DNA of 64,000 bases from Cryptomeria japonica (taxonomy: Eukaryota > Streptophyta > Pinopsida > Cupressales > Cupressaceae). Shown piece by piece: positions 1-10,399 of the stretch (positions are counted from its first letter, which is position 1; each line of letters begins with the position of its first letter). A program made the translations under genes and the position numbers. The notes below the pieces were generated by a model, which saw nothing but the letters and a program-made list of their open reading frames with translations, made no database searches and had not been told where the DNA came from. The DNA is taken from NCBI RefSeq assembly GCF_030272615.1, contig NC_081415.1:629343240-629407239 (forward strand). Direction: 5' to 3'.

Positions 1-3000
1 TGAATGTTGACACTTGCCTTTTAACTTAATATCTGGTAACCCTAAAAAAATCATGTCCAAACTAGGGAAAGGGTTCCTACCAACTTATACATTGCCTTCA
101 AAGCTTCTAGATACTTTGTCACTTCCACCTTCAAACTTGCCAACAATATCAGTACACTATGCCATCAACTCCACTTAGCAGGACCCCAAAAATTCTAAGG
201 ACTTCACAAGTCTAAAAAAGTAATTATTTAATTAACATATCCACACATCATCAAATATTAATTATTATCAACAACTCCATATAAAAACATAATTATCAAA
301 TTATAAATTACAAATTATAAATTCCAAATGGATTTGAAGTGCTTGTTTGAAGAAAGAACATATATACATAAGTCATGAGTACAAGGATGATGGTGTACAT
401 TCAGTGATGATATCAAAATAAGGTAAAATAAATTTTACAATGATACAAATAAGTAGAAATAGGTCATCCTTTCTCGCCACCAACCATATGGTCATCTGCT
501 AGCTAAGGATGGTAACATGGCCCAAGCACTTTTCTGCCCAACCATGAAGTAATTATGCTTCCCCACAGTTCCTTCTAACATGAAGAAACACCAACCCTAC
601 AAGAAGAGCATAGCTACCTATAAACAATGGCAAGATGAAACCATGGTACAACCTAATACATCTAAATGCACTTTGACTATATGATTATGCAATGCCATAT
701 TATTAGGATGTGGTAGACAAACATATAATTGCTGATTAATTCATCTCTTTCAATGAACTAGGCTTTGGACAAAACACTTTTAAATTATGAATTTTCTAAA
801 AAATAGGATCATCCTTCACTTTTGTTCCACATTTGGTACCCCTTCCCAGAAACATAGCTTATTCCAAACACACAAAATGCAACATATACCAATGATCCTA
901 TAGCCATGAATTCTCCTAAAATGAGACATTCTAACTCTTTCTATATGGCTTTTCATTTGCATATTAAACTAATTCATCATTTTACATGTTCATTTCAATG
1001 CAAGACGGATACATTATTGCTTACAGTTATTCATATGCATACTATTCTGCATGGTTGTTCAATGAAACACTAAGGTAATCATATATATGACTTTTCATAT
1101 GCATTCATAATAATTCATCTACATGTTTGTTACAATAAATCACTAATACAATCATATATATGACTTTACACGTGCCTTCCTGATAATTCATCTACATGGT
1201 TGTTACAATGCATCACTAATGCAATCTCATACAAAACATACTACAGTCATCTTTTGAGAAACAAATATATTAAATAAAGAAGGTATGACACATGTATGTA
1301 TATAATTAATAGATACATATATTACTACATACATATATATGAGTATACATTCTTTAAAAAACAAGACAACATAATTAAGAACCCAGATTTGTATATGGCT
1401 ATGTGTAAATACCTTTCAACATTTCAATTTATAATAAAGACAAGACTACATATTTATAATAGTAGTCAACAAACATTAAGATTATTAAAATAAAACATTA
1501 AAAGAGAAGGTATATCGCATGTATGTAGGCCGTAAATATACATATGTGAGATATATTACATATGTGTGTATACATTCTCAAATATAATGAATTGCATACT
1601 TGTTTTCAATTATAAACTAACAACTTTTAGATGATCATGAAGCAATAGTTGTCTAAATTTCCTATGTCTCTATGTTTATCTATATTAATGGTCTTCATTT
1701 CAGTTTATAGTGAAAATGATAATTAGTTTATATGCAAAATAATTTACATTTTGATTTCTATGTTTTATGAATGATATGGTTATCTATTTCTATGATTTTG
1801 TTTACAAATAACAACAAAATATCATTTGCTATAGGTTATATTTCGTATTATAATGATAATTTTAATTTTAGAATAATATATCTAATTCGGTTTTCTGATC
1901 ATAGATGTTTAATCTAGACTATTCTTGTTGATTCTAACATAAAATGTATCAGAATAACTATATTCTATAGTCTCTGGTTTTTCCTATTTTCTGACAAAAT
2001 ATATAAGCTACTTGATGATTTCTATATCAGATGTTCATTAATAAATATACTAGTTTTTCTATATCACTCTTTGGTCAAATTGACTCATAAACAAATATAA
2101 ATTCATATAGTTTCACATAGACAAGTAAAATGACCTACTTGTTATGTATGCTAGAGATAATTCAACTTGCAATGATATGTTGGACCTATGTCTCACGAGT
2201 GGCTCCTCTAATCAACTTGATGACCTCTATTAAAATGCTAAAACCTCCTCCTAAAACTTGATTGATATATGTTATGGCAAGCTATTATAGTAGCATTGCA
2301 AATGGATGCAAAAATACTTTGAATGTTTTTTTTTAAAATAGACTCTATGCAAGTTGATATGGTGCTCAATATATATTCCTATGCAATGAAAATGGTTGTG
2401 CATAATCTCTCTAATATTAAAAAAAATAAAACCACTAATGCCACTATGTTGGCATTATTATTTTTAAAAAGATTTTCCCTCTCAACATAGTTGTCAACCT
2501 ACCTAATTAGAGGAATTAGTGCATTTTAATATCATAGCTAACATTTCCAAGCTAAATTTCCATTGGCTTGGACACTTGCTTGGTCGTTACCATTTCCCTT
2601 GCTGGTGCTTTTGATTTGGTCAACTTTTCTCAAATTGGTTTGATGGTTGTAAGGTATGGTTTATTATTTTCTATGTTTATCATTATCAATTCAAATTTCA
2701 TTATTTGAGTTTGAACTTTCATGAGAGTAATTTTCTATGTTTGTATTGATAAGTATCAAATGTAATATTTTGGTTTTTGAATGTTTATGGCTGCACAATA
2801 TATTGCAGGCTAACTTTAATAATAAAGTGGTCTTCAAGCTATTATGAGGCATGGAAAAATAAATACAATAGTTACTTGTGAGAGTAGGTATAGGCATGCC
2901 TATACATTAATAGGTATGCATCTATGTAAGTGCATATGTATACTTAAGATGTAGTCATACCCTCTAGGGTTCCTTGGTAGGGCATTTCATATCCTAGGAT

Positions 3001-3189
3001 TTGTGATAATTAGTATCATAATTTTGATTTAAATTTCTTGCTCCTTGTGAAATGTTAGTGGATTTTGTGAATTGAATTTAAAAATTATGAAATGATTTAT
3101 TCACACATGGATCTTATTGCAATGAGTGGCCTATCCATTGATGTGAATTCCTTGCATTTAATATTGACTGAAGCGTGTTTAAATTTTTA
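1..3189. other. AT-rich left flank, no gene recognised
   Basis: No convincing coding region, RNA gene or intact mobile element is visible. The sequence is AT-rich with many short ATATAT runs. Around 1030-1235 there is an imperfect tandem repeat: the same 14-base block starting ATCATATATATGAC occurs at 1077 and 1151 (74-bp period), followed each time by similar text containing ATTCATCTACATG, and a weaker copy precedes them. Short open frames here have no family signature. This is probably very old repeat DNA or intergenic sequence. Confidence 0.5.
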
Positions 3190-3194
3190 CTTCA
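3190..3194. repeat. Target-site duplication CTTCA, left copy
   Basis: CTTCA lies directly before the TG start of the outer LTR at 3195. The same five bases follow the CA end of the matching LTR at 60668 (60669-60673). A perfect 5-bp duplication 57 kb apart shows that both LTRs belong to one insertion and that everything between arrived later or with it. Confidence 0.9.
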
Positions 3195-3292
3195 TGTAAC
3201 ATCCTAAAATTGCACCCCTTACAATTTTTGACTACATTTAGGTCTTCACCTTAGTGTTTGCACCCCTCGGTCTGATCAGAGACCTAATTATG

Positions 3293-4085
3293 TGAAGCAG
3301 TCACTGGTGAGGAGTGACCTCAAAGAGATCAATCCAGACTGGTCCACAAGAGTAAACACAATAGAAACAAAAAGATATTATGGAGGCAATGCAGAACATA
3401 TTGTTTTATTTCATGAAAATTGATTACAACCAACTGATAACAACTGGGTTACAACTTAACGGGCTCATAGGCCTGGTAGAACATACAGAATAGGTCACAA
3501 CCGGGACCTTGAATCTTAAGATCTATCTTCCATGCACAATCTCACTACTTGATTCTTTGATCGATTACATTCTAATGCACAATTACTATTATATATACGA
3601 TCCAAACGATCCGATCAGCCCAAAAAGGGATCAAAACCCAAAAAATAAGACCTAACGTGTAAAATCAACAAGGTCAACCTCTACCAAGATATTCCTATGT
3701 AAAATCCAAAGGATGAAGAGTAGATCGCGGGAAAAGGTCAGCCACATGGCAAGGAACATCGGAATCAATGCCCAAGGCTCCACAAGCTTCAGAAGGGGTT
3801 CTGGTAGATCACCAAAATAGGTCCAAGCAACTGGTAACAAGAAACTATCAACTAGTAATAGGAAAGTGTCAAGGAAATCGATAGCAATATCTTGTTGGAA
3901 AATGATCCAAATGCGATGCGGTCTGAAAATAAGAAAGATGATCAAGTCTTCAAGTAGAATCAAACTCCACAAGATCTGATAAGCCAAAACTAGGACACAC
4001 AGAAAGAAAAGTTGAAACTACAAACATAAAGAAAATATTTTTAGTTGATGCAAGATTGCTATGAATCGGGGATGCTCCTGCATCA
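3293..4085. mobile_element. Solo LTR inserted in the outer 5' LTR
   Basis: The outer 3' LTR shows the empty site, reading ATTATGCTCACAC. The 5' LTR has 793 bp extra here, starting TGAAGCAG and ending CTGCATCA, an 8-bp imperfect terminal inverted repeat with TG...CA ends. TTATG occurs directly before (3288-3292) and after it (4086-4090), a perfect 5-bp duplication. No internal region or second LTR is present, so it is best read as a solo LTR left by LTR-LTR recombination. Short minus-strand open frames inside have no family signature. Parent family unknown; orientation not determined. Confidence 0.8.
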
Positions 4086-4340
4086 TTATGCTCAGACATA
4101 TCAAAATCTTCATGCAACTCATTGATGCACCCAACCTGCACCTTGATCCTACCCCAAATTAGGGTAGAACCAGGGCGTGGGGCCCTGGTCCTCATCAGGA
4201 CTAGGGTGTGGCTCCCTAGTCCCCCTTAATGGGGACCTATCTTGGGCCCCTCTCTCTTTCCTATCTCAAATTTGCAGCGGTAAAATTCCCCCTATGTCGG
4301 ATCATGTTATAAAAATCAGTCAATTAATCCTATGGGAAAG

Positions 4341-4348
4341 TATATAAG
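4341..4348 (+). promoter_or_regulatory. TATA box of the outer 5' LTR
   Basis: TATATAAG sits in the middle of the LTR and is conserved in the 3' LTR at 59806-59813 with the same surroundings (AGTATATAAGAGGGATTT). It is the likely core promoter of the element, placing the RNA start roughly 25-35 bases downstream. Position and conservation are seen; promoter activity is inferred. Confidence 0.6.
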
Positions 4349-5206
4349 AGGGATTTCTCCTCTCATTTGACATACACAATAAATATCATGAAATCAAATG
4401 AAACATTTGAGAATTCAAGCATTCAAGCATCCAAGAGAAATTGAGCATTTTCACTCTTCCTTCAAGATTTGGAGAAACAATAGAGTCAATATTTCAAGCA
4501 TTGAAGAGGAGATCACCATTCTACCTCATGAAATCATAATTCCATGTGGAGACAAACAAAACTTCACAAGGAGATATAAGCATTTCATTTTCAGTCAATT
4601 CAACATCCCCTCAAATGGGAGGATTTCTACTTTCAGTCATTTCAATTACATTATTTCAACCACTTGGTTAATTCTAAAACTGAGGTTTGACCTGAAGGCA
4701 AACCCCTATTCCCAACACATTTCCCTTTCCTTCTGTGTGCAAGAAGTAGGTATGTAGTTGTACTTTTAGAATTAGGTTTTATTTAGAGAGACGAAAAAAC
4801 CCTTTTCGGCGCGCAAAAATTTCGGAGGACAATAGGAGGGCAACTTGGTCTAGACACACAATCCTTCCAAATTTTGGCAAATTTCATGGAGTAGCTTTGA
4901 ATCATCTCAAAATTCTTAGATCCATGTGCACGACTGAATCCCAAATATGTAGGTCATTGTTTTCTTATGCTTTGTCTTCATTTCTAGCACTGAACTTTAA
5001 TTCAATTAATCAACTTACAAAAGAGGGTCAATTACATTCCAAACACAACCAATCTACTTAGTATTCAGTCCTTGCATCATTTAGGATCGTATCTAGTAGA
5101 ATGATCCCCTCTTTTGAATGTAAAGTCCCCCCAAGTGAAAATTGAGCTTAGTGAATCCTCCTTTCCCCGTGGAGAATTTGCTAAGCTCCCAATTTTCTAC
5201 TTTACA

Positions 5207-5227
5207 TTTCAATAAACTCAACATGAA
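5207..5227 (+). other. Decayed primer binding site of the outer element
   Basis: The 21 bases directly after the 5' LTR align without gaps to the primer site of the plus-strand Tat element (41710-41730), which contains TTGGTGAACCCGACGTGA. Fourteen positions match. Six of the seven mismatches are G-to-A or C-to-T in the outer copy, as expected from decay of methylated cytosines. The shared site suggests both elements used the same tRNA primer, possibly tRNA-Arg as in some Tat-lineage elements; I cannot verify which. Confidence 0.55.
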
Positions 5228-6569
5228 CACCCTTAATTCTGATTTTTGTTTTCAGATTTGAGTATATGCAATTTAAAATTTAAATTTTTTATTACAATCT
5301 TAAGTTCCTTGCAATTTCCAAAAGTTTAGAGGTTAAATTCACAAAAACCCTGATTTTTAGATTCAAAATTTAGCTTGTGATTTGTCTAAATTGGATTGAT
5401 TGTTTCAGATCTGAGAACTCTTCAATTTTACAATTGAAGTTTTCATTTACATGTTCAATTTTTCAAAAAATTTAAAGTTAAGTGGTTATATCAAAAAACC
5501 CTAATTTTTAATTTTAAAATTGAACTTGTGGATTGTGTAGATCTTGAATTAATTTTCAAATTTAAGTCCTTGCTTCAATTTCAAAATTCACTTTCCCTCC
5601 TTACAACATTCAAAATTTCAAATTTAAATTTTTAAAATTAAGTGGTTTATGCAAGAAACCCTAATTTTTAAAATTAAATTAATCTTGTGCAAATTCAAAT
5701 TTTCCTTTAAGAATTTAATTGACCCAATTAAATCTAAAGCCTCTAGTTGTCCTTCTAAACATCATAAAAGTTGGCCCTTAAGTGTGCCCTTTTTGTTATT
5801 CTTTCAATTAATCATTTCATCAAACATCCTAAGTGTGTCCTATTTCAACCTTCAAGGCTTATTTTCACATATCTTGACATCTCCAATTCTCATATCCTTC
5901 TGAAATTTGCATTAAAATCAAAATATCTTGTGTCCCCAAAAATTTGGTAAAAAGTTGGTCAGACCGTGTGTTTGGACCAAGTCACTACTACCTACTTGGT
6001 CCCAACTTTTTCTGAAATTTCAGGAACTTGTTTTGACTGTATTTTACTGCACAATTCCAAAGATTTGTGAAATTTTACTGATTTTAGGTCACCCTAAGAT
6101 CGAAAACAAATCTGAATTTCAACATTTTAATTTTTAATTTAGATTTCAAAATTAAGTGGTTACTTACATATACCCTAATTTTTAAAATTAAATTGATTTC
6201 TTCAATATTCCAACATTCCAAATTTTCAAATTTTATAATTAAGAGGTTAGATTTGGACAACCCTATTATAAAATTTAATCTTCCCTCCTTTCAATTTTTA
6301 AATTTTTAAAATTAAGAGGTCATTTTTAACCCTAATTTTGAATTTCTACCTTCTAAGGGATAATTTCAAATTTAAATTAAGAGGTTATTTTGACAAAATC
6401 CTAATTTTAAATTTTCAATTCCTAGGAGATAGCATTTTGCATTTTAAAATTCAAATTTCTAATTTCCCTCCCTTAGTGAATTATTTTTACTACTATTAGT
6501 CCTACCTATAGTATCCCCGTTAGGATAATTTATAGAATTAAGGTTGCCCAAGGTTTAAATACCGAAGAA
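5228..6569 (+). repeat. Leader of the outer element with degenerate CCCTAA-containing repeats
   Basis: About 1.3 kb of AT-rich leader before gag. A degenerate module, AAATTAAG(T/A)GGTTA, then 8-15 bases, then CCCTAATTTTTAA, recurs with variations near 5470-5535, 5636-5695, 6150-6195, 6237-6275, 6306-6350 and 6375-6410; a weaker copy is at 5330-5385. Several copies contain AAACCCTAA, the plant telo-box sequence. A block at 5928-6025 resembles the LTR of the plus-strand Tat element (40377-40475). Short open frames here look like chance. Confidence 0.6.
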
Positions 6570-8340
6570 ATGGAGCCTAATTTGGCTAGCTTTTTCAATG
6601 AGGATATTGGTGGTTCTTCCCATCCTAGAGATATTCTCGTTTATCCTCTTGATAATTCTCATAATGATGAGGAGCCACTAACTAGGGTATCTATTGACCA
6701 ACTGGCAAATATGGACAATCAATTTGACAATCTTCAACAATGGATGAGTCAAGAATACCCGAAAAGTGAAGCTCTCTCACTGATTGAAGGGTTAAAAATA
6801 ATTATTCAAAGTGATAAACATGGTGTTTATATCTTATGTGGTATTTCTCATATTGTTGATTTTAATATCATGCCTATGAAGAGTTGTGCTAAAAACCTAG
6901 GTTATACACAACCTCCTAGTCAAGTTAATCATTCCACTTCTTTGACAACCCCTATGACTAGTGTTCCTGCCTTCACATCAAACATCATGACTACCTCTAC
7001 ACAAAATTTCATACCTACAAATGTTAGTCATGGGGGAAATACCTCTTCTTTCATTCCTCCTACCATTAATATTCCCTTGTTACCCAATCACACTCACCAC
7101 CTATAAATGTTAGTCAAAGAGGCAAATCTTCAATCATAATTCCTTTATTCCTCTTATGAGTCTTCCATGTGTTACCCAACCTTATTCATTACCTACTTAT
7201 CATAGTTTCCCACCTCCTTATTCTCAATATCTTCCTTCATTCAACAATGTTACTCCTCCCTCTCAATCCAACATGTCTAATGTCAACCCTTCTACCAAAC
7301 CTACAATCAATAGTTTAGCCCAAACAGTATCTTCCTTACAACAACAAATAGCTTCTATGAATCAATCCAAGTACAATGTTCCCACATTTGATGTAGCGAA
7401 CCTATTATCCAATGACATTGTTAGATTCATCTCTCCTAAACATGTAGAAGTCCCTCAATTGGAACTTCATAATGGAAAAGGTGATCCCTTAACTCATGTT
7501 AAAATATTCCAAACTTTGTCATGATCAAAGATTGTTAACGAAATTGTTTACTAGAACATCAAGGGATATAGCTTTACAATGGTATTGTTCTTTACCTCCT
7601 TATTCTATTAATTATTTTCAACAATTGGATAATGATTTTATTCAACAATTTCACAATAACATTGATCCTAAAGTTACTTTGACTAATTTGATGTATTGTA
7701 AACAAGGAATTAAAGAAAAAGTGATTGATTTTATAATTGGTAGATATAAGAATTTATATTCTCAGATTTTTTTTCCTGTGCCTGATCAAGATATTCAAAA
7801 TATTTTTATTGCTAATTTACAAAAAGATATTAGGGATAAACTTCTCTTAACTAAGTTTACTTTCTTTCCACAGTTGTGCGCAATACTTCACAATTATCAA
7901 CTGACTATGAGTAAATTGGAACAATAATCTCCTACCATGGCTCAAGTGATAAGGGTGATAGTGCTCAACAACAATTTGCAAATTTCAAACCAAATAAAGG
8001 ATTCATCAAATTAAATGACAACAACAACAACAATCAACTGGTATGCGCTACAGGTGTGCCTTCTTTGTCTAAATACTTTAAAAGAGTAAAAGAATTTTCT
8101 CCTTTGACCGAATCTTTGCATAGCATTATTTCTTAGTTAATACAAAGGAATGTATTAAAACTTCCCCAAATGAAACCAATTGATCCATCTAATACAACTT
8201 CAACTTACTTTGATGCTAAATCTTTTTGTCAATACCATCTTCAGCCTAGTCATGATACTGAAAAATGTTTTTCATTGAGAAGTAGATTTGAGAATTAATT
8301 GATAACAATACTATGGCAGGTGTAAATGATAAAGGAAACA
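6570..8340 (+). pseudogene. Gag remnant of the outer element
   Basis: The likely start is the ATG at 6570 (MEPNLASFFNED). The frame runs to 7106, resumes in another frame at 7156-7524, and changes frame again at about 7500, giving 7496-7927. The last part resembles the gypsy capsid domain (retrotransposon gag family): a tryptophan-containing helix (ALQWYCSL) followed by the FIQQFHNN and YCKQGIKE regions. Near 8227-8310 a stop-interrupted stretch reads like the Cys-His finger of Tat gag proteins (CQYH...HDTEKC). It would have formed the capsid. Frameshifts and stops make it non-functional. Confidence 0.7.
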
Positions 8341-8408
8341 AATATGTAGCTCCTCCTAATTAAAATATTCAAATTTTAATTTATCCTTTACCATCTCATT
8401 CCACTAAT

Positions 8409-8812
8409 GTGGTTGAGATTGATCATCTTGCTTTCTCTCCCAATGATGTGACCATTCAATCTATTAATGTGGTGAACCTTGTAGATCAACAAGAACCTCC
8501 TAAGGACTTGTGCATAACATTTGATCCTAGTGAGACCATTAAAGCACTTGATGGCCCATTATACATAAGTGAAAAAATAAAAGGTATACCTTCTAGACGA
8601 GTGCTTATTGATCATGCTTGAATGGTTGGTGTGATAATTGAAGAATTTTTGTATACTTTGCAATTGCATCAAGTGATATATGATGATAATGATGTGGTAG
8701 TTAAAGTTTTTGATGGCTTCTCTTGTCCTGCTATTGGTTCTATAATACTTCCTATTAGTGCTGGTACTAAATGCTTAGACATTCAGTTTACTATCATTCC
8801 TAGATCTAATCA
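8409..8812 (+). pseudogene. Aspartic protease, N-terminal part, outer element
   Basis: Two successive open frames in the same phase (8409-8621 and 8622-8822), separated by one TGA, read like a retroviral-type aspartic protease. LYISEKIKGIPSRRVLIDHA corresponds to the flap-side strand and the D-S/T-G active-site loop, here decayed to IDHA. IILPISAG and FTIIPRSNQ follow. The protease breaks at 8812 where the inverted-repeat element enters, and its C-terminal part (LGHPWL) resumes at 29967. It lines up with the protease of the plus-strand Tat element (LLLGRPWIHSM). Confidence 0.7.
8810..8812. repeat. Candidate 3-bp target duplication TCA, left copy
   Basis: TCA precedes the left terminus (GGGTATGTG) and recurs at 29967-29969 right after the right terminus. 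Removing the insert plus one TCA restores an open protease frame across the junction, which supports a 3-bp duplication. Three bases alone would be weak evidence. Confidence 0.5.
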
Positions 8813-9240
8813 GGGTATGTGAAAGATCATGGGGGGCCAAAAAGTGGAAATGGAGAAAAAAATGTGTTTTAAAACTTTCCAAACACGCCAAAATCCACTT
8901 TGACTTTTTGTTTGAGTCAGCCAAAATTTGAATTTGGTTTGGTAATACCAAACCAAATCGGATATCCATTAATATCAAATATCCGATTTGTGATGTCATA
9001 CTTTTTCAAATCAGATATCTATTTTTCTCAACATAAAAAGTATAGTTTAGTAAATGGGCATAACTTTTGCGTTTCTTATCAAAATTTTAATTTTTTATAG
9101 GCGTTGGAAAGGTAATTCAGAGACCTATCAAATGGATAAGTTATTTTTATGATATTATAGATAAAAATAATAATTATAAAAATTTGAAGTTAGTCCTTCA
9201 ATTTTAAAACTGTAAATACTCACAAATTTTGCATACAAAG
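8813..9240. repeat. Left arm of the inverted-repeat element
   Basis: AT-rich arm beginning GGGTATGTG. Its inverse matches the right arm, including the block CATAACTT at 9059-9066 and, 42 bases on, GCG-TT-GGAAAG at 9101-9111. Internal near-palindromes around GGATATCC / ATATCCGATTT occur at 8950-9020. No coding signature. Confidence 0.7.
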
Positions 9241-10399
9241 TCCCATTTCTTTCCTATCACCTCCTTTATCTATCACTTGTCTATCTATACTTATATAAAT
9301 ATATTTTATCCATCTCTTTCTTCTCTACTTATGTCACTTATTTTCTCATCCCATCAAGATAAATAAATTCCCAATTTACATGCATCTCTGCATATATCTC
9401 CATCTTTCTATTCCTATCTCTCCCTCTCCCACTCCATCATTGTCACTCCTTATTTCTATATTTCTCTCTAATTTTCTCTCTTCTATCTATTTATCTCCCT
9501 CCTCAACCTTATCCTACCTATACTTATATATTACTTGTCTCTATCACCTCCTTTCTCTCCCTATCTTGTCCCCTCTATCTCTATATCCCTATAGATCTAT
9601 CTTCATGTATATTTATATCTCATTCTCTCTAAATCTCACTTATTCACTCCATCTCTCCCTCCATTTGTCTTACTCTCTCTATCACTTTCTATCCATATCT
9701 ATCTCCATCTCCATCTTCACATCTCCATCTCTTTCCCTATCAATCTCTCTTTCTATATGTTCCTCTATCTTTATATATCTTCCTCTATACATGATTAATC
9801 TACTTATTTGTCTCTTCCTCTATCACCCTCTTGAAGTATCTTTCCCTTTCTCTACCTTTATCTCTTTATTTACTCCATCTTTATGTATCTTTGGCTCTCT
9901 CCCCACATCCTTCTCTATAGTGCCTTTATATATCTCTATATCTTCCTCTTTCTTTCTCTCCCTCTCTATCTATCCCTATCTATAATCTCTATCTCTCTTT
10001 CTCACTCTCTTGCACTATCTATATCTCTCTATTTATTGATATATCTCTTCCTTTATATCTCTCTATGTCTTCATTTTTTATCTCACTCTCTTTACCCCTC
10101 TCTATCCATTTTTCTCCATCTCTTTATATATTTATCTTTGTCTTTACCTCTCTCTTTCTCTATATCTATTCATCTTCCTCTCCCTTTATCTTCATTTTTA
10201 TCTCTATCTTCCTCTCTCCTTTTCAATGTCTAGATATGTCTACCTCTTTATATCCATCCTTGTCCTTTATTTTTTCTCCCTCTCACTTCATACTCCTTAA
10301 TATCTATATCTCTATTTATGTCCTTGTTCTTTAGTTCTTCTCCCTCTCTTTAGCTCTTCATCTCTCTTCATCCTTATATCTCTCTTTATTTGAAACTTA
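9241..10399. repeat. CT-rich low-complexity tract
   Basis: About 1.15 kb of degenerate TCTATCTC / TCTCTCTATA repeats, almost free of G on this strand. Long open frames here (rich in Ser, Leu, Ile, Tyr) are a by-product of the composition and are not called as genes. The tract lies just inside the left arm; a shorter GA-rich stretch near 28672-28750 sits at the mirrored place in the right arm. Confidence 0.8.

Larger units (their letters stand above)
3195..5206 (+). repeat. 5' LTR of the outer element
   Basis: TGTAACATCC...TTTACA. It aligns with the split 3' LTR (31958-32185 plus 59681-60668) over its whole length except for an extra 798 bp, which is a solo LTR (3293-4085) plus its target duplication. 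Without that the LTR is about 1.21 kb, matching the 3' copy. The two copies differ at many scattered sites, so the insertion is old. Confidence 0.9.

Noticed and set aside
9380-10334. Long overlapping open frames coding Ser/Leu/Ile-rich proteins
   Set aside because: They arise from a nearly G-free CT-rich tract in which stop codons are rare; all three frames are open in parts and no domain is visible.
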